NCBI RefSeq assembly: GCF_001613145.1 | Contig: NZ_BDBU01000046.1 | Coordinates: forward strand, 1 to 51,820 | DNA length: 51,820 nucleotides | Direction of reading: 5' to 3' | From: Nocardia jejuensis NBRC 103114 | GTDB taxonomy: Bacteria; Actinomycetota; Actinomycetes; Mycobacteriales; Mycobacteriaceae | Shown here: positions 1 through 7,278 of the stretch, piece after piece | Numbering within the stretch: the first letter of the stretch is position 1 | How the letters are laid out: every line of letters starts with the position of its first letter | Translations under genes and position numbers: made by a program | The notes under the pieces: model-generated | Seen by the model: the letters and a program-made list of their open reading frames with translations, nothing else | Databases searched by the model: none | What the model was told of the DNA's origin: nothing

Positions 1-1637
1 CGGGTGCCGAGCGCACGGTCGCGGTCTTCGGCGGCGGCGTATCGGGGCTGACCGTCGCGCACGAACTGATCGAGCGCGGCTACGAGGTCACCGTCTACGA
101 ACCCTCGGCGCTGGGCGGCAAGGCCCGGAGCATGCCGGTGCCCGGGACCGCCGCCGGCGGGCGCATGGATCTGCCCGGCGAGCACGGCTTCCGCTTCTTT
201 CCCGGCTGCTATCAGCACGTTCCGGACACCATGCGCCGAATCCCGTTCCCCGGCAACGCCAATGGCGTGGCGGACAATCTGGTCCGGGTCGAGGCCACCA
301 CCGCCGGATTCCCGAACCTGCCGCCCATCGTCCTGCCGGTGGAGATCGGCGGCCTCTCCGAACTGACACCGGAGGTCATTCGCTCGACGATCTCGGGTGT
401 GGTGGGCTTCGTCCCGCAATTGCCGCCCCAGGAACTGGCGTTCTTCACCCAGCAGATGATGCGGTGGTTCACCAGCTGCACCGAACGCCGCTTCGGCGAA
501 TGGGAGTACCGGTCCTGGACCGATGTCATGCAGGCCGAAGGAAAATCCGCCGCCTACCGGGACTATCTGGTCAACGCGCTCACCCGGATCACCGTCGCCG
601 CCAAGCCCCACCGCAGCTCCGCCCGCACCATCGGAACCATCGGCGAGGCGCTCGTGCTGGCCGGAACCGGACTGGTGCCGGGCTATCAGGGCGGAGTGGA
701 TCGAATTCTCAACCGCCCCACCAACGAAGCGTGGATCGAGCCGTGGGTGGACTACCTGCGCGGCCGGGGCGTGCGATTCGTGCTGGGGTCCAAGGCCGTC
801 GGATTCCGGACCGACGGTGCGCGGATCGTGTCCGCGACGGTCACCGGAGCGGGATCGGTGCAGGCGGACTGGTACGTGTGCGCGATGCCGGTGGAACGCA
901 CGGTGCCGCTGCTGAGCGAGGACATCCTCACCCTGGACCCGAGCCTGGCGGGCATGGCGGAACTGGAGGTGGACTGGATGGTGGGCATCCAGTACTACCT
1001 GACCACTCCGACCGCACTGCCCGAAGGACACGTCGCCGCGCTCGGCTCGCCGTGGGCGCTGACCGCCCTGCGCCAGGCGCCGATGTGGGTGGGCGATTTC
1101 AGCTCCCGATACGGCGACGGCACCGTGCGCGAATGCCTCTCGGTGGACGTCTCGGACTGGGACAGCCCCGGCATACTGTTCGGCAAGGCAGCCAAGGAGT
1201 GCACGAAAGACGAGGTGGCGCAGGAAGTCTGGGCGCAGTTGAAAATGTGGCTCAACACCTCCACCGGCTGGCTGCGCGACGAGGACATCCACTCCTGGTT
1301 TCTGGACCCCGGCGTGCACTGGTCCGGCGGGACCGCGACCAATGACACTCCGCTGCTGGTTAATACGGCCGGTTCCTACGATCACCGGCCGACCGCCGCG
1401 TGCGCGGTGGGGAATCTCTTCTTCGCCGGAGACCACGTGCGCACCCATATCGATCTGGCGACCATGGAGGGCGCCAACGAATCCGGCAGATCCGCCGCCA
1501 ACGCGGTACTCGACGCGGCGGGTGACAGCGCGGAGCGAGCAAGGATCTTCCCGCTTTTCGCACCGCCGGTATTCGAACCGTTCAAGCAGGTCGACGCGCA
1601 GCGATATCGGGCCGGACTCCCCCATCTGCTCGGCTGA
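1..1637 (+). CDS. FAD-dependent oxidoreductase, amine-oxidase/phytoene-desaturase type (5' truncated)
   Basis: The reading frame is already open at base 3 and the start lies outside the window; about 544 residues are visible. The first visible residues contain a dinucleotide-binding fold, FGGGVSGLTVAHELIERG, followed by an acidic residue after the second strand (VTVYEP) and GGKARS, as in flavin amine oxidases, phytoene desaturases and hydroxysqualene dehydroxylases. A C-terminal FAD-contact segment (NLFFAGDHVRTHIDLATMEGANESG) supports the same fold. The nearest families I can name are hydroxysqualene-dehydroxylase-like or carotenoid-type oxidoreductases, but the substrate cannot be told. It probably acts on a hydrophobic substrate in the cytosol or at the membrane. 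The next gene is convergent, 63 bases away. Confidence 0.8.
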   Translation, partial: GAERTVAVFGGGVSGLTVAHELIERGYEVTVYEPSALGGKARSMPVPGTAAGGRMDLPGEHGFRFFPGCYQHVPDTMRRIPFPGNANGVADNLVRVEATTAGFPNLPPIVLPVEIGGLSELTPEVIRSTISGVVGFVPQLPPQELAFFTQQMMRWFTSCTERRFGEWEYRSWTDVMQAEGKSAAYRDYLVNALTRITVAAKPHRSSARTIGTIGEALVLAGTGLVPGYQGGVDRILNRPTNEAWIEPWVDYLRGRGVRFVLGSKAVGFRTDGARIVSATVTGAGSVQADWYVCAMPVERTVPLLSEDILTLDPSLAGMAELEVDWMVGIQYYLTTPTALPEGHVAALGSPWALTALRQAPMWVGDFSSRYGDGTVRECLSVDVSDWDSPGILFGKAAKECTKDEVAQEVWAQLKMWLNTSTGWLRDEDIHSWFLDPGVHWSGGTATNDTPLLVNTAGSYDHRPTAACAVGNLFFAGDHVRTHIDLATMEGANESGRSAANAVLDAAGDSAERARIFPLFAPPVFEPFKQVDAQRYRAGLPHLLG

Positions 1638-1700
1638 GCCGATCCGGTCGGACGGCTCACCGCTCGCGCTCGAGCCGGCCCGGCGCCGCTGTCCCGTGGG

Positions 1701-3263
1701 TCAGGAGGGCCAGGGGGAACGCCGATTGTGCGGGCGGAAACGATCGGCCCAGAGCGGATTCGACTCGTCTCGCCGATAGACCGCGAGGCGACCGGCCATG
1801 GAGAAGCGCAGGCGGGTGGCCGAGCCGACCACTTCGCCATCGGTCGCGAGTGCCTCGGGGCTGGGCAGGTGCACCCGCAGCTCCGGTAGCCGGCGTTCGC
1901 CGTAGACCTTGCTGTTGCCGATCGCGGCCAAGGCCAGCGCCACGATCGCGCGGGTGCGCGACCAGCGCACATCGGCCCGGACCCAGCGCACGTCCAGCAG
2001 GCCCGAGTCCAGCCGATCGCGGAAGGCGGGCACGGCTCCGCGCGGATGGTAGGGCCCGTTGCCGATGAACAGGAACCAGACCCGCTGCCAGCGACCGTCG
2101 AGGCAGATCTCGATCGGCTCGGCATTGCGCAACGTCACGACCAGGGCGGCGGCGAACGCGGGCCATTTGCCCCAGCGCTTCTCCCAGTGCTCCCGCAGGC
2201 GCACCAGCTCCGGGTAGGTGCCGAGGCTGGCGGTATTGATCAGATTCTTGATGCGGGTGCCGGATTCGTCGTCGAACTCGACCTGGGCGATGTCCACCGC
2301 GACGGCCTCCCCCGCCCCGGTCGCGTCGACCACCTCGATCAGGTCGTAGACACCCAGGTCGCGGGCGAAATGGTTGAGGGTGCCGGTGGGGATGACGACC
2401 AGCGGCAGCCCGTGTCGCAGCGCGACCGCGGCGACCGATCCGACCGTGCCGTCGCCACCGGCCACGCCGAGCGCCAGCATCGGCTCGGCCTGTTCGGCCA
2501 GGAACTGTTCGAGTTGATCCGCGCCATCGAGATCCGGTCGGGTGCGCAGCAGCACGGCGGCGGGGAGTGCGGCGGCGATATCGTCGGTGGGGTCGTACTT
2601 GGCGTCACCGGAGACCGGATTCACCACCACCACAAGACCTTTGCCGTCCACCATCGCGGGCACCTCGTGCACCGATCGGGCCCGCGCCTCGTCGGACTCA
2701 CGGACCGGCCACCAGCGCCGGGTCGCCAGTGCGACGCCCGCGCCCACCACCGCGCCGACGAGTACATCGGAGCTCCAGTGCACGCCGGTGTGCACCCGCG
2801 AATAGGCGACCGTCGCGGCCAGCGGCGCGACAATCATTGCGGTGCGCGGACTTTCGAGTGCCACCGCGGTGGCGAACGCCGCCGCACTGGCACTGTGTCC
2901 CGAGGGAAAGGACGAGGAGAGCGGCGCGGGAACCAACCGGCGGTGCTCCGGCAGCAGGTCCGCGGCGGGGCGGCGTCGGGCGACCAGGGGCTTGAGCACG
3001 CCGTTGACGAGCAGACTGGCCCCCGCGATGGAGACGACGCCGCGCATACCGGCCCGGCGCAGTGTCCCCTTGCGCGTGGCGAGCAGGGCGGCCGTGCCCA
3101 GCCACAGCATTCCGTGGTCGGCGCTGCCGGTGAGCCGCAGCAGGCCCGCGTCGATCGGGGTGGGTGGCAGGTCCGCGACCATCGACCCCAGGGTCCGATC
3201 GAACCGACCGACACCGCGAAACTTCTGCCGCACCACACCACTCACAGACTCGAGCCTACCCAT
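1701..3263 (-). CDS. Fused PAP2-type phosphatase and diacylglycerol kinase-like lipid kinase
   Basis: The 520-residue protein has two domains. Residues about 20-180 carry the PAP2 phosphatase signature: KPLVARRRP, then SFPSGHSASAAAF, then SRVHTGVHWSSD with the catalytic His and Asp, within hydrophobic segments. Residues about 205-510 are a diacylglycerol/sphingosine kinase-like catalytic domain with VVVNPVSGD, the GGDGT nucleotide loop (GVAGGDGTVGSVAA) and PTGTLNHFARDLG. The combination suggests lipid phosphate turnover at the membrane: one half removes a phosphate from a lipid phosphate or pyrophosphate, the other phosphorylates a lipid. Fused proteins of this type are known in actinobacteria. 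The ATG at 3263 lacks a strong ribosome site, so the start may be further in (for example Met28). Confidence 0.88.
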   Translation of the reverse strand: MGRLESVSGVVRQKFRGVGRFDRTLGSMVADLPPTPIDAGLLRLTGSADHGMLWLGTAALLATRKGTLRRAGMRGVVSIAGASLLVNGVLKPLVARRRPAADLLPEHRRLVPAPLSSSFPSGHSASAAAFATAVALESPRTAMIVAPLAATVAYSRVHTGVHWSSDVLVGAVVGAGVALATRRWWPVRESDEARARSVHEVPAMVDGKGLVVVVNPVSGDAKYDPTDDIAAALPAAVLLRTRPDLDGADQLEQFLAEQAEPMLALGVAGGDGTVGSVAAVALRHGLPLVVIPTGTLNHFARDLGVYDLIEVVDATGAGEAVAVDIAQVEFDDESGTRIKNLINTASLGTYPELVRLREHWEKRWGKWPAFAAALVVTLRNAEPIEICLDGRWQRVWFLFIGNGPYHPRGAVPAFRDRLDSGLLDVRWVRADVRWSRTRAIVALALAAIGNSKVYGERRLPELRVHLPSPEALATDGEVVGSATRLRFSMAGRLAVYRRDESNPLWADRFRPHNRRSPWPS

Positions 3264-3338
3264 CGCCCGATCGCGTCAGCGCGAAAGCGTGCGGCACAGG
3301 CTGTTTGGAGAGCTTCGCCGATCGGTTCGCGGGTGCGA

Positions 3339-3860
3339 TCACGGCGATTCCCCGCGTTCGAGGTCGGTCAGCAGCGCCCGTGTCAGCCGATCCAACTCCT
3401 GTCGATCCTGCGCGGAAAGCGCCGACAGCATCCGGGTCTCGTTGGCCACGTGCTCGGTCACCACCACATCGATCAGTTCCAGGCCCCGGTCGGTGAGGGC
3501 CACCTTCACCGCCCGCCGATCGGCCGCGTCGGCGATCCGCCGTACCAGCCCGGCCTGTTCGAGCCGGTCGAGGCGTCCGGTCATACCGGCGCGCGAGAGC
3601 ATGAGCGTGTCGGCCATGACCGACGGGTTGAGCTCGAACGGCGCACCCGAGCGGCGCAGCGTCGCGAGTACGTCGAATTCGCCGCGCTGCAGGTCGTGGG
3701 CGGTGAACACCGCTTCGATCCGCTTGCCGGCGACGAGCGAGAGCCTGCCGAGTCGCCCGATGATGGCCATCGCCTCCACTTCCAGATCGGGCCGTTCGTG
3801 CCGCCACTGTGCCGCGATCGCGTCCACCGCGTCCGGTTGTGTCTCACCCATGGACAACAT
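3339..3860 (-). CDS. MarR-family transcriptional regulator
   Basis: 173 residues from the chosen ATG. The central part reads as a winged helix: a recognition-helix region with SVMADTLMLSRAGMTGRLDRLEQ, then the wing AGLVRRIADAADRRAVKVALTD, which contains the conserved DxR of MarR proteins. MarR proteins are dimers that usually repress neighbouring genes until a small ligand binds. It is divergent from the cupin gene at 3923, and the 60-base gap holds several inverted repeats suited to a MarR dimer. No clear Shine-Dalgarno precedes any start; ATG at 3851 or an upstream GTG at 3902 are alternatives. Translation may be leaderless. Confidence 0.88.
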   Translation of the reverse strand: MLSMGETQPDAVDAIAAQWRHERPDLEVEAMAIIGRLGRLSLVAGKRIEAVFTAHDLQRGEFDVLATLRRSGAPFELNPSVMADTLMLSRAGMTGRLDRLEQAGLVRRIADAADRRAVKVALTDRGLELIDVVVTEHVANETRMLSALSAQDRQELDRLTRALLTDLERGESP

Positions 3861-3863
3861 TCT

Positions 3864-3914
3864 ATTCGCTGAGATATAGTTCGGTAGCGAATTATCAATC
3901 ACCGAACAGTTCGG
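3864..3914. promoter_or_regulatory. Nested inverted repeats between MarR and cupin genes (candidate operators)
   Basis: Three repeats are visible. CCGAAC-A-GTTCGG at 3902-3914 is a perfect 13-base palindrome just upstream of the cupin start. GTTCGGT (3879-3885) pairs with ACCGAAC (3901-3907). ATTCGCT (3864-3870) pairs with AGCGAAT (3886-3892) next to the MarR start. Autoregulation and control of the cupin gene by the MarR protein is inferred from location and symmetry. Confidence 0.5.
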
Positions 3915-3922
3915 AGCTCGAC

Positions 3923-4450
3923 ATGAACGCCCTCGACATCAACGCCTCGGCCGATCACACCGCCGCCCGCCCGGTCGCCATCCGCCAGCCTCAGGAGGCG
4001 ATCACCCTCGGCACGGACTCGGTCACCATGCGACTTCTCATCGACGCCAACGAGACGGGCGGGTCGGTCAGCACCCTCGAGGTGTCGATGGCACAGGGCG
4101 CGGACGGCGCGGCCCCGCACTTCCACACCCGCTCGGACGAGTTGTTCTATGTCGCGGACGGGGAATTGCAGCTGCTGGCCGGGGATCGCATCGTCACCGT
4201 CGGTGCGGGCGGATCGATCGTGGTGCCCAAGCACATGCCGCATGCCTTCGGCGCGACCGCGGACTCCTCGGCCCGGATCCTGATCGCCCTCATGCCCGGC
4301 GTCGAGCGCTTCGGCTACTTCCGGTTGCTCGACCGGATCGCCAAGGGCGAATCGGACTTCACCGAACTGGCTGCCGCCCAGGAGGAATACGACAACCACT
4401 TCATCGACGCTCCCGAGTGGTGGGCCGAGCGCAACGCGAACCGTCGCTGA
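3923..4450 (+). CDS. Cupin-domain protein
   Basis: 175 residues. The cupin core is clear: metal-binding motif 1 as HFHTRSDELFYVADGELQLLAGD (His, His, Glu ligands) and motif 2 as VPKHMPHAF. Single-domain cupins of this type include small dioxygenases, isomerases and regulators, and the sequence does not choose among them. It is divergent from the MarR regulator and probably its main target. The ATG at 3923 sits nine bases after the 13-base palindrome, so a bound regulator would block translation or transcription directly. Confidence 0.82.
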   Translation: MNALDINASADHTAARPVAIRQPQEAITLGTDSVTMRLLIDANETGGSVSTLEVSMAQGADGAAPHFHTRSDELFYVADGELQLLAGDRIVTVGAGGSIVVPKHMPHAFGATADSSARILIALMPGVERFGYFRLLDRIAKGESDFTELAAAQEEYDNHFIDAPEWWAERNANRR

Positions 4451-4542
4451 GCCGGAGCGCGATGCGGCCGAGGCCAATCCGCGGCAATATCGACGGAGCG
4501 GACCCGACGGCGGATAGCCCGGCAGTCGCCCGCCCGCACCGG

Positions 4543-4567
4543 AACCACTGTGCCCCACACCACTGTG
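4543..4567 (+). repeat. Two copies of ACCACTGTG upstream of the thioesterase gene
   Basis: ACCACTGTG occurs at 4544-4552 and again at 4559-4567, 15 bases apart. The same nine bases occur twice upstream of the peptide deformylase gene at 36513-36521 and 36536-36544. Function is unknown; the location upstream of genes suggests a binding site. Confidence 0.35.
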
Positions 4568-4608
4568 AACAGGGAATGGACGCCGGAGGTCCCCGGGTTG
4601 TTCGCTGT

Positions 4609-5025
4609 ATGGCTTTCTCCGTTCCCGTCACCGTCCGCGGCTATGAGCTCGATATCAACGGCCATCTCAATCAGGCCGTCTATCTGCAATACGCGGAGCA
4701 CGCGCGCTGGGAGCTGCTGCGGGCGGCCGGGGTGCAGGAGGAGAAGATGATCGGCTCCGGAATCGGACCGGTCGTACTCGAGAACACCATCAAGTACTTC
4801 CGCGAACTGCACGGCGGCGACGAGGTGACGGTGAGCTGCGAGTTCGAGTGGCTGGGCGGGAAGACCTTCCGCATGCATCAGCTCATCAGCAAGATCGACG
4901 GCACGGTGTCTGCTCAGATCGACGTGGTCGGCGGAATCATGGATCTGACCCTGCGCAAACTCGTCACCGATCCGGGTGGGCGGCTGCGCGAGATCGCCGA
5001 ATCCCCCGAGGTACTCGGCCTCTGA
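4609..5025 (+). CDS. Acyl-CoA thioesterase, 4HBT hot-dog fold
   Basis: 138 residues, the usual length for a single hot-dog thioesterase. The signature of the 4-hydroxybenzoyl-CoA thioesterase/YbgC type is present: VRGYELDINGHLNQAVYLQYAEHARWE, with Asp and Asn-Gly-His in the positions that carry the catalytic acid in this family. It is expected to hydrolyse acyl-CoA in the cytosol; chain preference is unknown. The ATG at 4609 is chosen because the family begins close to the first strand. An in-frame ATG at 4576 would add 11 residues, and GGAGG at 4582 is rather far from 4609. It is preceded by two ACCACTGTG repeats. Confidence 0.85.
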   Translation: MAFSVPVTVRGYELDINGHLNQAVYLQYAEHARWELLRAAGVQEEKMIGSGIGPVVLENTIKYFRELHGGDEVTVSCEFEWLGGKTFRMHQLISKIDGTVSAQIDVVGGIMDLTLRKLVTDPGGRLREIAESPEVLGL

Positions 5026-5261
5026 TCATGGGGCGGGCCATCGTGCGTCGCGACCCGCCGGCTCCGCACTTTCGGTTGCCACGGTCGCAGCCCAGCTGAA
5101 CTCACGGCGAAAAACTCTCGGCCGTAGCGGTTTCCGTTATCCAGGCAAAGTTTGCCGGGACGGTTGAAATCTCTCGTTGCGAACCGAATACGCCCGGTCG
5201 CGGGATATGATTCAGATCACGCTCGGCCCCTCAGCAAATCCCGAGCAGATCGGAGTTCAGC
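5026..5261. other. Intergenic region before the precursor/ATP-grasp pair
   Basis: 236 bases without a convincing gene. GGCGGG (5032-5037) and CCCGCC (5054-5059) could form a weak terminator for the thioesterase. The second half is less GC-rich than its surroundings (around 5110-5225) and is the likely promoter region of the peptide locus; a possible -35 TTGAAA lies near 5164 but I see no good -10 match. GGAG at 5252 is the ribosome site for the gene at 5262. Confidence 0.4.
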
Positions 5262-5750
5262 ATGACTGGCGCCCTGCACCGACCCGGATCCACCACCCTC
5301 ACCGCAGCCGCTCCGCCACTACCTGGCTATCTCGTCGCAGCCACCGAGAGACATATCAGCGTGCGCGTCAGCGACGGCACCTGGACCTTCTGCCGAGCCG
5401 ACGTTCTCGATCTGACCGATTGGGACGCCGCCGCGCCGGACGTTTCCGCACGGGACGTTTCCGCACGGGACGTTTCCGAAGGCCGCCCGGTCCTGGTGCG
5501 CCTGCGCAACGGCGCCACCGCCGACTTCACCCAGCGCCGCCGGATCGAACTGACCGAACGGCCGCTCTCGCTCGCCCAGGAACTCAGCCCCGCGCGCGGC
5601 GACGAGGAATTGCGGCGGCTCACCGAAACCTGGGCTCGCGGACTGGAACTCACCCCGCATCCGGGCGCGGGCGGCGCCACCATGACGTGCTGCCAGACCC
5701 GCTCACTGCACGGCAGCGACGACGGCATCGCCTGCGACAGCCTGGACTGA
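5262..5750 (+). CDS. Candidate RiPP precursor with Cys-containing C-terminal tail
   Basis: 162 residues, family not recognised. Residues about 21-130 look like a small folded region: a strand-rich part (YLVAATERHISVRVSDGTW; RPVLVRLRNGATADF) and a helix (ELSPARGDEELRRLTETW). The tail changes character. After a GAGG motif at 135-138 come 24 residues with Cys143, Cys144 and Cys158, several Thr/Ser and four Asp, ending CDSLD. The gene lies nine bases before an MvdD-like ATP-grasp ligase, the enzyme type that links Ser/Thr/Lys side chains to Asp/Glu in graspetides. A large leader plus short core is therefore inferred. Residues 60-72 contain an imperfect DVSAR repeat. It could instead be an accessory protein rather than the substrate. 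Confidence 0.55.
   Translation: MTGALHRPGSTTLTAAAPPLPGYLVAATERHISVRVSDGTWTFCRADVLDLTDWDAAAPDVSARDVSARDVSEGRPVLVRLRNGATADFTQRRRIELTERPLSLAQELSPARGDEELRRLTETWARGLELTPHPGAGGATMTCCQTRSLHGSDDGIACDSLD
5439..5480 (+). repeat. 15-base tandem repeat inside the precursor-like gene
   Basis: GACGTTTCCGCACGG occurs at 5439-5453 and 5454-5468, followed by a partial third copy at 5469-5480. It encodes the DVSAR DVSAR DVSEG stretch. The unit length keeps the frame, so copy number can change without breaking the gene. It lies in the presumed linker between two strand-rich segments. Confidence 0.85.
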
Positions 5751-5759
5751 CGAACCCGC

Positions 5760-6719
5760 ATGACCCCCCGCACCACGGGCTCGGTGCTGATCGTCACCGA
5801 AGCCGACGACCTGCACGGCGACGCACTCGCCTCGACGCTGCGGAAGCATCACGCGCTCAATGCTCTTCGCATCGACATGCGCGACTTCCCGCGTGAGAAC
5901 GGCACTTTCCGCCTGGGTGAGGACGGCAGCTACCGCTCCCTGTCGCACGTGCTCGGACTCGACGACGTCACCTCGGTGTGGTGGCGGCGACCGCAACCCT
6001 GTGCGGTACCCCGCAGCGCCCGCGCCGAGGACGATGCCTATCGTCAAGCCGAATCCGACGCCTTCCTGCAGGGTCTGCTGTGGTCGATTCCCGCACTGTG
6101 GGTGAACGATCCGGGCGCGGACCGCACCGCCGGTCGCAAGATCGTGCAGTTGGAGACGGCGTACCGCGCGGGTTTCTCGGTGCCGGAGACGCTGATCACC
6201 AATGATGCCGAGGAAGCGCGCTCGTTCATCGAATCCCGGCCCGGCCCCGTGGTTTTCAAGCGGATCGGCACCGTACGCGGCGCGTTCACCGAAACCCGCC
6301 TGGTGACCGCCGCCGATCTGGATCGCCTCGGCACGATTCGCAACTCCCCCACCGTGTTCCAGGACTACATCCACGCCGAATGCGATCTGCGGGTGGTGTG
6401 GGTGGACGGCATCGAGTGGACGGTGCGGATCGATTCGCAATCCGGTGTGGGACGGGTGGATTCGCGACTGGACACCGCGGTGGCGTTCACGCCGGACCGG
6501 TTACCGGCCTCGGTGAGCAAGTCGATGACCACGCTGATGGGCGCCCTCGGGCTCGCCTTCGGCGTGGTCGACCTGCGAGTCGGCCGGGACGGCGAATTCC
6601 ACTTCCTGGAGGTGAACCCGCAGGGGCAGTTCGCCTATCTGGAGATCAAGACGGGCATGCCGATATTCGAGAGCCTGTCGAACCTGCTGGTCTACGGTGA
6701 CGGCACCGTCACGCACTGA
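5760..6719 (+). CDS. MvdD-like ATP-grasp ligase (graspetide-type peptide maturase)
   Basis: 319 residues. The N-terminal 110 residues match the pre-ATP-grasp domain of MvdC/MvdD enzymes, with the typical SVWWRRP at 72-78. The ATP-grasp part has VVFKR at 164-168 (nucleotide-binding Lys), QDYIHAECDLRVVWV at 201-215, DLR at 271-273 and the metal-binding ExNPxGQ as EVNPQGQF at 284-291. Enzymes of this family form side-chain ester or amide bonds between Ser/Thr/Lys and Asp/Glu of a ribosomal peptide using ATP. It starts nine bases after the precursor-like gene and has no ribosome site of its own, which implies translational coupling. No protease, acetyltransferase or dedicated exporter is seen beside it. 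Confidence 0.85.
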   Translation: MTPRTTGSVLIVTEADDLHGDALASTLRKHHALNALRIDMRDFPRENGTFRLGEDGSYRSLSHVLGLDDVTSVWWRRPQPCAVPRSARAEDDAYRQAESDAFLQGLLWSIPALWVNDPGADRTAGRKIVQLETAYRAGFSVPETLITNDAEEARSFIESRPGPVVFKRIGTVRGAFTETRLVTAADLDRLGTIRNSPTVFQDYIHAECDLRVVWVDGIEWTVRIDSQSGVGRVDSRLDTAVAFTPDRLPASVSKSMTTLMGALGLAFGVVDLRVGRDGEFHFLEVNPQGQFAYLEIKTGMPIFESLSNLLVYGDGTVTH

Positions 6720-6795
6720 CGGCATCGTCATCGGCCAACGGCCGCAGTCTGATTCGCGAAGCGATCGGACCCCGAGGGTGGAACGGCCCGAACCC

Positions 6796-6830
6796 GGGGG
6801 TTCCGCGGACCTGGCCGCGAAAGTCCCCCC
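6796..6830. terminator. Imperfect GC hairpin between convergent genes
   Basis: GGGGG (6796-6800) pairs with CCCCC (6825-6830) and inner CGCGG pairs with CCGCG, with small bulges. It lies between the convergent ATP-grasp and HTH genes and could end both transcripts. No U-tract is present, as is common in actinomycetes. Confidence 0.4.
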
Positions 6831-6845
6831 GAGAGCCGGGATCTG

Positions 6846-7094
6846 CTACTTGCTACCGGCTTTGGCAGCCTTGCGGCGGTTCGCGCCGCCTCGGCTGCGG
6901 AGTTGCACATGCGACTCCACCAGCACATTGTGGATGAAGCCGTACGATCTCCCGGTATCCCGGGCCAGGGACCGGATGCTGGCTCCGGCCTCGTACTGCT
7001 TCTTGAGTTGGGATTGCAAGCGGTCTCGCGACTTTCCCGTGACGCGCGTGCCCTTACCCAATACGGATTTTCCCTGTGCGGGCCTGTCACTCAT
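6846..7094 (-). CDS. Small helix-turn-helix protein, Rv1473A-like
   Basis: 82 residues with a basic C-terminus. The core GASIRSLARDTGRSYGFIHN is a resolvase-like helix-turn-helix, so DNA binding is likely. It begins at ATG 7094 after a GGAGG ribosome site. It lies downstream of, and on the same strand as, the ABC-F gene, 184 bases away. The pairing resembles the Rv1473 (ABC-F) and Rv1473A (small regulator) neighbours of Mycobacterium tuberculosis. A role in regulating the ABC-F gene is possible but is inferred only from the pairing. Confidence 0.85.
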   Translation of the reverse strand: MSDRPAQGKSVLGKGTRVTGKSRDRLQSQLKKQYEAGASIRSLARDTGRSYGFIHNVLVESHVQLRSRGGANRRKAAKAGSK

Positions 7095-7278
7095 GGGGCT
7101 TCCTCCGAGTCGCCGTGGCGCCTCATTCCAGGTTAGAGACTCGGAGGGCTGTGATCAATGAAACGGTGTGATCGGTGTCACCAATTACTCAATCGGGACG
7201 TTTCCGGGACCGTTTTCGCGGCTGCGGACCGGCTGCCACACCGGAAAGCGGTGTGGCGCCGAGCGAAACGGGACGTGC

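Noticed and set aside
2046..3872. 608-codon open frame on the plus strand
   Set aside because: It is the antisense of the PAP2/lipid kinase and MarR genes, with no domain and a composition typical of high-GC shadow frames.
5439..5480. Short tandem repeat considered as a CRISPR or VNTR array
   Set aside because: Units are directly adjacent with no spacers, only two and a half copies, and in frame inside a gene.
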